Source: Anastrepha obliqua (Eukaryota > Arthropoda > Insecta > Diptera > Tephritidae). From it: a DNA stretch of 64,000 bases. Below the pieces are notes generated by a model that saw only the letters and a program-made list of their open reading frames with translations, made no database searches and was not told where the DNA came from. Of the stretch, positions 11,742 through 20,540 are shown in pieces. The DNA lies in assembly GCF_027943255.1 (NCBI RefSeq), contig NC_072895.1, positions 73,348,001-73,412,000 on the forward strand. The letters are read 5' to 3'. How positions within the stretch are numbered: the first letter of the stretch is position 1; the number at the start of each line of letters is the position of its first letter. A program made the position numbers and the translations under genes.

Positions 11742-11995
11742 GTACAAGGAGTGTTTAAATAAAACAAAACAGAGTTATATTTCAGGCAAATTTATTTTGT
11801 CTCCTTCAAAATATGACCCGTCTGAAGCAACACACATGTGCCAACGTTCAACCCAGTCCTCCATGCACCCCTGGTAGGCCGACGAAGGGATGCGTTTAGG
11901 TATCTTGTTCTGATCTCCTTCAGTACCGGACATTTTTCTAAGTAGTGCTGCAGATCTTCCTCGTTTAAATTGCAGAGGGTGCATATTTTCTGAGC
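11742..11995 (-). mobile_element. Mariner (DD34D) 3'-end fragment
   Basis: The minus strand reads WVERWHMCVASDGSYFEGDK, the typical C-terminus of a DD34D mariner transposase, followed by a short 3' UTR and a TIR-like end near 11742. Only the last fraction of the gene is present, and the upstream part (11984-11880) is scrambled. Related C-termini occur at 31800-32510 and 59895-60325. Confidence 0.65.
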
Positions 11996-12890
11996 ATTTG
12001 CATATGTAGTTGCATTTAGCTTCAGTAAACCATAAATTATAATTTAAAAAATATATTTATAGCAGAAAAGTGTTTGCGTTCAAATAAAAATGTTGAAAAG
12101 TTAATAGCGCCTAATTTTAATGCAGACGTATACAATTAGCTAAATTCACTCGATTCGTACTACTCATGCGAATATGACCACAGCGTAGTTGCACTGAGCA
12201 TAAGCACCCAAGCATAACCACTGCATTTGCGTGTTCCACATACGTACTCATAACTACATAAATAAGTAGCACATATGTGATATTACAGCACTTCAACTGC
12301 CATAAATCAAGTGGTTGATGGCAAAAATACACGCTCGAGTTCAACGATGCAAATACGAGTATGTGGGTTATGGGTGAAAGTAGGCGACCGTAGAATTTTT
12401 CCACATGCCTGGCACGTATGTATGTGCAATGTTACGCAACGTTTTAGCATAATTTTGTAAATAAATGTGGAAGTTGTCAGCAACGCGTCATTAGCCTAAA
12501 AACTATCAGCCTGGATATGTGCAAATTTTCCTGTAACCAACAGCAAAAAAAGTCTAATATTTCAGATTTAGCATGTGAGAGGATATGCCGGTAAATCATA
12601 TCATCATCTACAGATATCCAGCCGTAAGGGTAATAATTGCATGCCTTTCATTCATCCTTGTTGATCAGTTAATGCACTGAGTTTGTATTAAGGTATTCAA
12701 CCTCCGGCCACTTAGTAAAGCCCGAATAGTAGTTCCGGAATACCGCGATTCTTCGGGATTTGATATACGCATTATCCTAGCTGAACATTTCATTTGAATC
12801 TTGGCGGACACTGAAGCATTCATTGGGCATAGGCATTTAGTTTATGTTTAGATGTTTACAAAATTTATCTCTTTTTTCTCAAACAAGAAA
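11996..12890. other. Intergenic, no gene seen
   Basis: No coding or mobile-element signature was recognised. The open frame on the minus strand at 12404-12117 has no recognisable domain. Confidence 0.4.
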
Positions 12891-12892
12891 TT

Positions 12893-13997
12893 GAGGTGGC
12901 ACAAAAGTAACCTTGCGAGGTTTCTTGGCGGTAATTTAAAAAAAAAAGGTGAACTTTGATTCTTCTTGTGAATTATTTTTATTTGGTCTTTTAATTTTTT
13001 TTACATCAAGTCGAGAATATGATGTCATGTAAATGGCCGCCGCCACAGTTGATTGCTATTTGAGCCCTTTTTATGGCATTTTCCATCACTTTGGCCAAAA
13101 CTTCCGGCGATAGGTCCTCACATTCTTGACGGATATTGTCTTTAAGAGCTGCAAGAGTCTGAGGCTTGTTGACATAAACCCGCGACTTCAAAAAGCCTCA
13201 CAAAAAGAAGTCTGGAGCGGTCAAATCAGGCGATCTTGCTGGCCAGTGCAAATCGCCAAAACGGGAGATAAGGCGCTCGGGAAATGCATCATTCAGCATA
13301 TCGGTTGTGGCACGTGCAGTGTGTGCCGTTGCACGGTCCTGTTGGAACCACATGTTTTCCAATCCCAATTCATCAAGTTGCGGCAAAAAGAACTCGTTGA
13401 TCATTGCTCTGTAGCGCTCACCATTCACAGTAACCGTTTGGCCCGCGACGTCTTCGAAGAAAAAAGGTCCGATGACTCCTCTAGCGAAAACAGCACACCA
13501 TACAGTGACTTTGTGGTTACACGCGGATTTTCAGTGCCCCAGAAGCGTAAATTTTTCTTATTTACGTACCCGCTAAGATGGAAATGGGCCTCATCACTCA
13601 TGATTATTTTTGATGAAAAATCAACTTCCTCTTGGTGGTGATTAAGGATGGCGTGAGCGTATGTTAGACGCGATTGGCGGTCAGCAGCTAACAGCTGATG
13701 CACCGTCTGGACTTTGTACGGAAACATCTTCAAATCTTGTACCAAAATTCGCTGTAAAAACCGTCGTTGCCCATAATGCTGATACATTTTTCCAATCGAC
13801 CGCTAAAACACATTATAAATCCCAAAAAACTGCAGCCACCAACATTCCAGTTAATTGATACTTAGAACCGGTTTTTCACTGCTTGTTAAAGTGTGGTGAA
13901 TTTTTTAAACCGAGTTTAACCATGGAAAATTTGGCTTAGCATAGTTAACTGGCCTTTAAAGTTCTTCGACGATGCAACAACCTTTTGCACCACTCCC
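12893..13997 (-). mobile_element. DD41D mariner, largely complete
   Basis: This is a minus-strand element with weakly matching ends (GAGGTGGCACAAAAGTAACC at about 12893, against GGAGTGGTGCAAAAGGTTG read inwards from about 13997). TA follows at 13998-13999 on the right; no TA is evident on the left, so the exact limits are approximate. It contains the best-preserved DD41D catalytic domain among the full-length copies in the window. Confidence 0.75.
13009..13787 (-). pseudogene. DD41D (rosa-type) mariner transposase
   Basis: The reading order is MSDEAHFHLSGYVNKKN (first D), WFQQDRATAHTARA (second D), WPARSPDLTAPDFFL (third D) and a C-terminus ending GGGHLHDIIF. There are 41 residues between the second and third D. 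That spacing defines the DD41D group, first described as rosa elements from a Ceratitis fruit fly (from memory). The frame is broken by a shift at about 13500 and by a TGA just after DFFL, and the N-terminal DNA-binding half is eroded. Not functional. Confidence 0.8.
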
Positions 13998-14257
13998 TAG
14001 ATTTCTGCATAGATTTATAAACTTGTGCAAACTCTCGACACATTGATGCATCCAAGTATTGTGGTCACTCATCTATCTAGTAACGGCCTTAGATATCTCA
14101 AGAAGATGGAAATTGTAAAAAATTGTTCTGAATGATCATAGTTGATCCACTTTTTATATATCTTGAATATACCAGTAAAGAGTATAAACCAGTGCGATTT
14201 ATTCACTCTAAGTCGTAACAAATAAAACTTCGCCCCTCAAAATTTATTGTCGTTTTA

Positions 14258-14909
14258 AAGGGTTTTCCAATAACAGGTGTTATCCCGCAAAAGATCAATG
14301 GTTTTGTTGCTTGTGTGGCACGTAATCCCCCAGATCGAGAATTTTCCTTTTTGACGAAGCTACCGAGATGGAAATAGGCCTCATCACTCAAGATGATTTG
14401 TCGATGGAATTCCGGATCTTTTTCATGCATTTCAACAACCCAATCAGCAAAGACACGAAGTTGTTGATGATCGGCCGGCTTAAGATCCTGTGTTAACTTG
14501 ACTTTATAAGCCTTAAGACCCAAATCTTTATGCATAATACGGCGTAATGACGTCATGTGGAATGCATAATGGACAAACCTGGGTTTTCTCCAACACTTTC
14601 GGCTACAACAGCAATACTTTCGGCTATTCTTGAGCGACGTGCACGGGTTTTGTTCTTCACATCACTAACTTGTCCCAACAGCTCGAATTTTTTCCCCAAT
14701 TTCTGTATTACAGTCCGACAAGGCGCCACATTTGGCCTCTGCCAAATTTTCACCATTTTTATAGTGAATTTTAATAATTTCAATGCGTTGTTCCATTTTT
14801 AATAATGGCGTAGTTTCTATTTTTCAAATATCAAAAAGGGACAGCTTCAAAGCGACATCTACCAAAATAGCGGGCTATTCAAAATAACACCTGTTATTGG
14901 AAAACCCTT
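14258..14909 (-). mobile_element. DD41D-related deletion derivative with perfect 26-bp TIRs
   Basis: This 652-bp element has perfect 26-bp terminal inverted repeats (14258-14283 and 14884-14909), beginning AAGGGTTTTCCAATAACAGG. A TA duplication lies on each side (14256-14257 and 14910-14911). It keeps the 5' half of a mariner gene and lacks the 3' half, so it is non-autonomous. Perfect ends suggest fairly recent transposition driven in trans (inference). Confidence 0.85.
14285..14796 (-). pseudogene. N-terminal half of a DD41D-type transposase
   Basis: The ATG at 14796 begins MEQRIEIIKIHYKNGENLAE, the usual start of this group. The gene continues, with frameshifts, through the paired helix-turn-helix region (ENPGLSIMHST, MTSLRRIMHKDLGLKAYK) to the first catalytic D in LSDEAYFHLGSFVKKEN. 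Translation then runs directly into the right-hand TIR, so the second and third D are deleted. A DNA-binding-only product is conceivable from a derivative like this, but the frameshifts rule it out for this copy. Confidence 0.75.
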
Positions 14910-14911
14910 TA

Positions 14912-15669
14912 GAATGAATAACTACCCGGGATCATAGCTTTAAATGAAAGTGAGTCCCGCGATTCGAAATGCTGCATCCCGGTATTAGATGACCTAGCTT
15001 CCGTACTTGCGTGATAGTGGTAAAGCTGGTGATAAATTTGTTGGTTGTGTTGACATTACTGCAGTGATAAAATGCACTCAGTCGAACATGCTGACTCCCG
15101 CATAACAGTATATAACAAAAATGCACACATGCATTGCAAAACGCTTCAGGCGCGCTGTATTTGAGGCATATCATATTCGTGCATAGTGTAAAGTTTACTT
15201 TGAAATACATTTTTTATGAATTCCTCAAAAATATATTGAAAACTATTAAAAGCTTGAGTTTCCTCTCAAAAACAAAATGCGCTCTATTGTATGTTTACTT
15301 TTTTTAGAATTTATTTTAAACTCTTGGAGAACAAAATACACTTTAATATTGAGTGTATTATCAGCAAGCCTTTCGAAATGCCATTACTGTTTCTGAAAAT
15401 GGCCATACCTGTCTCTTCTTAATTAAATTTAGTTGTATGATGTGCTGTACATTGAGATATGCTTGGATTACTTACAGATCAACTTGGCAGAGTCTTTTTA
15501 ATAAGCCTCTTTTTCGAATGTCGATACATCAAATCATGTGATGATTGCAAAGTATTTTACCGTATTTGCTTATTGTTGCTTATCGTTGAAGAGAATTTTT
15601 TTACGCAATTGTTAACCCAACCAACTGTCAACTAGTGTCTTATCACTCATAATATTCATGAAAATATTG
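14912..15669. other. Intergenic, no gene seen
   Basis: No transposon family or exon was recognised. The 92-codon minus-strand frame at 15210-14932 has no recognisable motif. Confidence 0.4.
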
Positions 15670-15931
15670 TTTTCGACGTAGCCGAATTCGGAGTACGTAG
15701 TATCGAATCTGCGTAAAACAACAAAATGAAGAAAAAGTTTTTTTCTAACAGCGGTCGCCCCGCGGCAGGCAATGGCAAACCTCCGAGTATATTTCTGCCA
15801 TGAAAAAACTCCTCATAAAAAATATTATATCTGCCTTTCCATTTATGGAACAACAACAAGACAAGGAGAAGCTCGGCCAAACATCTATAAAGGATGTAAG
15901 CGCTATAAAAAAAAATATATATTATATATAT
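15670..15931 (+). mobile_element. tRNA-derived SINE, copy b (degraded)
   Basis: This copy has a shortened tRNA-like head (CGACGTAGCCGAATTCGG at about 15678). The SINE body is recognisable from GCGGCAGGCAATGGCAAACC to AAGCTCGGCCAAACAT. The 3' junction is worn (AAGCGCTATAAAA) and is followed by an AT-repeat tail at about 15910-15932. A Tc1 element begins exactly inside that tail at 15933. Confidence 0.75.
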
Positions 15932-15932
15932 A

Positions 15933-17320
15933 CAGTGGTCACACAATTTATTCGTACACCCTGCGTGGCACGTAAAAACTTCAGCTTTGCGCAAAATATT
16001 TGCTGTGACAATATATTTCTTTCGGGTCACTGTAAGAATGTTACATTCCTGATGAATTGCCGCAAACAAAACTCCCGTTATTTCAACTCACAGTGAGGGG
16101 TTCCAAAGAAAGCAGGCAGACGTAGCAAAATGCTGCAAAACATTTGTTCGTATGGTTTTAGCTCATGATATTGTTGCTGCAAAAGTAACAGTAACAATCG
16201 TTTATGTATTACTAATATTGCTGAAACCGAAATAAGATTACCATTAGAAATGCGTAAAATAGTTATTAAATTGTACTTGGAAAACAAGTCTCTACGCGAA
16301 ATCGACAAAAAATTGGCAAATCGCATTAAACGATGCAAAGTGTTATTGGTAATTACGTTAATACTGGTAAGTTGGAAACTAATCACCACCAAACCGGAAG
16401 GCGAAAAATATTGACTTCACGTGCGGAACGCAACATACCTAGTAGCATCAGTCGCGCAAAATCCCAAAATACTCGTAACCTCCACGATACTATGCCGAAA
16501 TATTCTAGAGTCTTTGCATAAAAAAGTAAGCCCATGAACAGTCCTTAATTGTTTGCAAAACGCTGGTTATCATAGCAGAGTGGCACGCCGCAAGCCCTAC
16601 ATTTCAGATATTAACAGAAAGAAGAGATTGGAGTTCGTCAAATGCTATATATGTAAATGAGTCAGATTCTTTTTTTGAAAACGTTTCAGTGTTGAGCCGG
16701 AATTTAATGTTTTCGGATCAGGTGCCCCTCCAAAAGTTTGGCGAAAAGCAAATACAGAACAGAGTGGAAAAAATCGTATTCCTACTGTTAAGCATGGAGG
16801 AGGAAATGCCGTAGTTTGGTGGTGCATAGTTGCATCTGGAGTAGGAAAAATGTCATCAATAACAAAATGGACAAAAATCTGTATTTAAACATTTTGAAGA
16901 ATAATTTGCATGATAGTGCCAATAAACTTGGTTTGGATGCTAAAGGATTCTTGTTTCAACAAGACAATTACCCAAAACACTCATCTTATCTCGTGCAAGA
17001 ATGGCTTATTTAGAACTCCACCTCAATCACCGGATCTAAGCCCAATTGAACATGTCTGGGAGCTCTTAGAAACGAGAATCTGGAAGCACAAAATAACATC
17101 AAAGGCGTCATTGAAGGCAGCTTTAAGTGGTGAGTGGGAGAAAATTGCAGCTATTGAAATCAAGGTATTGGTAAAAAGTATGCACCGACGTTTGGAAGCA
17201 GTTACTAAAGCTTAAGGCGGCCCATAAAAGTACTGAATACTCGTTTTTTTCTATTATTTTTTTAATAAAATATTCTCTATATGGCTATGTACGAATAATA
17301 TTTTTACATTATTAGATATT
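15933..17320 (+). mobile_element. Tc1-family transposon, degraded
   Basis: The left end starts CAGTGGTCACACAATTTATT after TA (15931-15932) inside the AT tail of SINE copy b. The right end is diverged but still shows GTACGAATAA at about 17289-17298, the complement of the left-end TTATTCGTAC. Between them lies a full-length but broken Tc1 transposase gene. The right boundary is approximate. Confidence 0.75.
16240..17215 (+). pseudogene. Tc1 transposase, multiple frameshifts
   Basis: The N-terminal helix-turn-helix region is visible (SLREIDKKLANRI, then VQSVIGNYVNTGKLE in a second frame). It is followed by a linker reading EPEFNVFGSGAPPKVWRK, the second catalytic D in FLFQQDNYPKHSSYLVQEWL, and the E in SPDLSPIEHVWELLE. 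At least four frame breaks occur, including one between the second D and the E. The last 60 residues, ending RRLEAVTKA, are intact. It is a standard insect Tc1 gene in decay. Confidence 0.8.
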
Positions 17321-17410
17321 AGATATTGAATAAAAATGTTATATGTTACGTGCTAAGTATCTGGTGTAACTGTTTATAAACTGTGAGATAATGCTCCTCA
17401 CAAATAAACA

Positions 17411-17579
17411 TAGGCTCATAAGGTTCCTATAATCTCCCGTATTAGTAAGGGTGTGGAGATTCCTTGGAGAGAGAATGTCAAGTACCTAGAACACATATTA
17501 GATAGGAAACTCACGTGGAAACCTAATATTGAGGAAATAGTAAAGAAGGCCAACGTTGCATTATATATTTGCAAAAACG
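17411..17579 (+). pseudogene. LINE reverse transcriptase (thumb) fragment
   Basis: This short open piece reads VKYLEHILDRKLTWKPNIEE followed by ANVALYICK, the conserved segment just after the RT palm in LOA/R1/I-type LINEs. It is cut off abruptly at about 17579, where the RTE-like sequence begins. The junction is a fusion of two different LINE families. Confidence 0.65.
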
Positions 17580-19370
17580 AGTGGGAGGAGCTTGAGGTGC
17601 TGGCCAATAGGAATAACGCCCGAAAATTCTACCAGAAAGTTCGGCGGCTTACAGAAGGTTTTAAGACCGTGGCGTTTTCCTGTATGAACAAAGACGGCGA
17701 TCTGGCGACTGACATCTAGAGTACCCTTAAATTATGGAGGGAACACTTCTCGAACCTGTTGAATAGTGATAGTTGCGCATGTCAGAGAGAATGTGAAGAT
17801 CCCCACACCTCAATAGTTGACGACGGAATTGGCGTTCCACTACCCGACCATGACGAGGTGAGAATAGCGATAACGCGGCTAAAGAACAACAAAGCCGCGG
17901 GCGCCGACGGACAGCCGACTGAGCTATTCAAACATGGCGGCGAGGAGCTGGTAAGGTGAATGCATCAGCTTCTATACAAAATATGGTCGGATGAAAGCAT
18001 GCCTGCCGATTGGAATTTAAGTGTGCTCTGCCCAATCCAAAAGAAGGGCGATCCTGCAATCTGTGCCAATTACCGCGGGATTATTCTTCCAAATATCGCC
18101 TATAAGGTTCTAGCGAGCGTATTGTGTGAAAGGTTGAAGCCGACCATCAACCAACTGATTGGACCTTATCAGTGTGGCTTCAGACCTGGAAAGTCTACCA
18201 TCGACCAGATATTCACAATACGCCAAATCTTGGAAAAGACCCATGAAAGAAGAATCGACACAAACCATCTTTTCGTCGATTTCAAAGCTTCATTCGACAG
18301 TACGGAAAGGAGTTACTTGTAACCCGCGATGTCTGAATTTAGTATCCCCACAAAACTAATACGGCTATGCAAGATGACGTTGCTCAACACCAGCAGCGCC
18401 GTCAGAATTGGAAAGGACCTCTCCGAGCCGTTTGATACCAAACGAGGTTTCAGACAGGGTGACTCGCTGTTGTGTGACTTCTTTAACCTGATGTTCGAGA
18501 GGATCGTACTAGCCGCAGAACTTATTAACTCAGGCCCATTTGTTTATAAGAGCGTACAATTGTTGGCGTATGCCGATGATATCGACATCATTGGCCTTAA
18601 AAACCGCGCTGTTAGTTCTGCCTTCTTCAAACTGGATAAAGAGGCAAAGCGAATGGGTCTGGTGGTGAGCGAGGGCAAAACGAAGTATCTCCTGTCATCA
18701 AACAAATAGTCGGCGCACTCGCGTATCGGCACCCACGTCACTATTGACAGTTATGATTTCGAGGTTGTAAAGGACTTCGCATACTTAGGAACCAGCATTA
18801 ACACTGATAACAATGTCAGCCTTGAAATCGATCGTAGAATCTCTCTTGCCAACAAGTGCTACTTTGGACTAAGTAGGCAATTGAGTAGTAAAGTAATCTC
18901 TCGACGAACAAAACTAACACTCTACAAGACTCTCAACATGTCCGTCCTAACGTGTGGCGCAGAAGTGTGGACGATGACAATATCCGATGAAGCGACACTT
19001 GGAGTGTTTGAGAGAAAGATTCTGCGCAAGATTTTTGGACCTTTGCACGTTGGCAACGGTGAATATCGCAGGCGATGGAACGATGTGCTGTATGAGCTTT
19101 ACGACGACATAGACATAGCACAGCGAATAAAGATCCAGCGGCTACGTTGGCTGGGTCATGTCGTCCGAATGGATACAAACGCTCCGGCTTTGAAAGTATT
19201 CGATGCGGTACCAGCTGGTGGTAGCAGAGGAAGAGGACGGCCTCCTCTGCGTTGGAAAGATCAAGTGGAGAAGGACTTGGCTTCACTTGGTGTGTCCAAT
19301 TGGCGCCGGTTAGGACGAGAAAGAAACGACTGGCGCGCTTTGTTAAACTCGGCCAAAATCGCGAAAGCGG
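17580..19370 (+). pseudogene. RTE-like LINE reverse transcriptase, interrupted by stops
   Basis: The RT motifs in order are NNKAAGADGQP, ILPNIAYKVLASVLCERLKP, GFRPGKSTIDQIF, HLFVDFKASFDS (first catalytic D), FRQGDSLLCDFFNLMFE, LAYADDIDIIGL (the YADD box, intact) and a 3' region with RRRISLANKCYFGLSR-like sequence, VLTCGAEVWT, RWLGHVVRM and GRGRPPLRW. In-frame stops replace a residue before STLKLW (17716-17718), after GGEELVR (17957-17959), after ERSYL and after LLSSNK. Otherwise the reading frame is largely preserved with few shifts, which indicates moderate age. Confidence 0.85.
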
Positions 19371-19395
19371 TTATCGCGCCAATTAAGAAGAATCC
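17580..19395 (+). mobile_element. RTE-like LINE, 5'-truncated, copy 1
   Basis: This is a 1.8-kb non-LTR retrotransposon segment covering most of the reverse transcriptase and the complete 3' end. The element finishes GCGGTTATCGCGCCAATTA plus a short GAAGAA tail (19366-19395). The same 3' end recurs inverted at 45161-45470, and the upstream half recurs inverted at 34960-36620. The RTE label rests on the RT motifs and the short repeat tail (inference from family knowledge). Confidence 0.8.
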
Positions 19396-19500
19396 CGGAA
19401 TTATACTTGAATACACATATCGAAGTAGACATATTTCACTAGGAATTGTCCTATTTCTCTTTCAGAAGTCAGACTGAAAGCAAAGTACTTATTACAGGTA

Positions 19501-20212
19501 CAGGGTGACCGACGGGAATCTGACGTTTTTGGGATGGCTAGTACTCTGCCGGTGAGAGGAATAGGGAGGCGAATTACAAGCCAGTAATCTTGCCATTCGA
19601 TGCCGTTTCAGTAGCTATGGAGCGGTGGACGGTTGAACATCGCATGTTTGCGTATGACGCATTTGTGAATGCCGAACGTTACTGCCAGATGCTGAACACT
19701 TTCTTGCGTCCTGAACTGCGCAGACTGCAACTGGATTTGGAAAATATTTTTTTCCAACAGGATGGTGCCACCGCACACACTGCTCGTGTGTCCATGCAAG
19801 TGATTCGAGGCATGTTCCCTGAAAGCTTAATTTCACGTTTTGGCAACATCCCGTGGCCCCAGAGATCACCTGACTTGAGCACTTGTGACTTTTTTCCGTG
19901 GGGGTATCTCAAATCACGTGTATACTCTCACAGACCCCGCACATTGGCAGAACTGAAAGAGGCAATCAGGAAAGAAGTGGCTACAATTGATGTTGAACTG
20001 ATGACTCGTGTGATGGCCAATTTTTGGAGAAGGCTGGAAAACTGCATTCAGGAGGATGGGCACCACTTACCCGACGTAATTTTTCACAAATAATATTCAT
20101 CTTCAAATAGCATGTCATGACAAAGAATTTTGTGTATTAAAATAAAATATTTCATTTAAAATAACTGTGTACTGTTCATTTCAAAAACGTCAGACTCCCA
20201 TCGGTCACCCTC
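19501..20212 (+). mobile_element. DD41D mariner deletion derivative with both TIRs
   Basis: This 712-bp element has inverted repeats of about 31 bp, starting CAGGGTGACCGACGGGAATC on the left and GAGGGTGACCGATGGGAGTC on the right when read inwards (28 of 31 match). TA flanks both sides (19499-19500 and 20213-20214). The middle of the gene has been lost, but the remaining open reading frame is uninterrupted. Confidence 0.85.
19617..20093 (+). CDS. Short DD41D transposase-derived ORF (N-terminus fused to catalytic C-terminus)
   Basis: This open frame of 158 residues starts at ATG 19617 (MERWTVEHRMFAYDAFV), the usual N-terminus of this transposase group. It jumps directly to NAERYCQMLNTFLRPEL, the region just before the second catalytic D. 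It retains FFQQDGATAHTARV (D), then SPDLSTCDFF (D) with 41 residues between them, and the C-terminal end HHLPDVIFHK. The helix-turn-helix domains and the first D are deleted, so it cannot be an active transposase. An uninterrupted frame could still be translated; whether it is expressed is unknown. Confidence 0.7.
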   Translation: MERWTVEHRMFAYDAFVNAERYCQMLNTFLRPELRRLQLDLENIFFQQDGATAHTARVSMQVIRGMFPESLISRFGNIPWPQRSPDLSTCDFFPWGYLKSRVYSHRPRTLAELKEAIRKEVATIDVELMTRVMANFWRRLENCIQEDGHHLPDVIFHK

Positions 20213-20249
20213 TATGTACAACAGAAGCCGTTTGGAAAGAAAATTTGAT

Positions 20250-20540
20250 GAGATCTTCTGTTGTTTAGCGGACAATATCATAATAACAATAATTCATTGA
20301 TGACTTTATAACTGAAAGTTGCATTAGAGGAAACTCTTTGAGTTTTTCGCCAGCTTTTTAAATGACAGGAAACTATTTGGGAAATCGGTTCTATTGTCTT
20401 TAAAACTTTAGTTGAAACTTATTCGAGTATTTCGCAAGGAACTCACAGTGGGATCATTATTGTTCATTATTTTTATAAACGACTTACCCAACCATTTTAA
20501 GTTTGCTTTATTAGTTATGTGTTTTTACTTTCCCCCATGA
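20250..20540 (+). pseudogene. Jockey/CR1-like LINE RT fragment
   Basis: The plus strand shows FASFLNDRKLFGKSV, and after a frame change GSLLFIIFINDLPNHFKFA. Together they match the RT segment around the G(S)LLFxxFINDLP motif of Jockey/CR1-type LINEs. The YADD/FADD catalytic box that should follow is not preserved (reads ALLVMCF). It is an old fragment without visible ends. Confidence 0.6.

Noticed and set aside
13126..13641. 171-codon plus-strand frame
   Set aside because: It is the antisense shadow of the DD41D transposase at 13009-13787, whose motifs are unambiguous on the minus strand.
15656..16096. Overlapping open frames of 98-137 codons on both strands
   Set aside because: They run across the SINE copy b and the start of the Tc1 element and correspond to no transposase frame.
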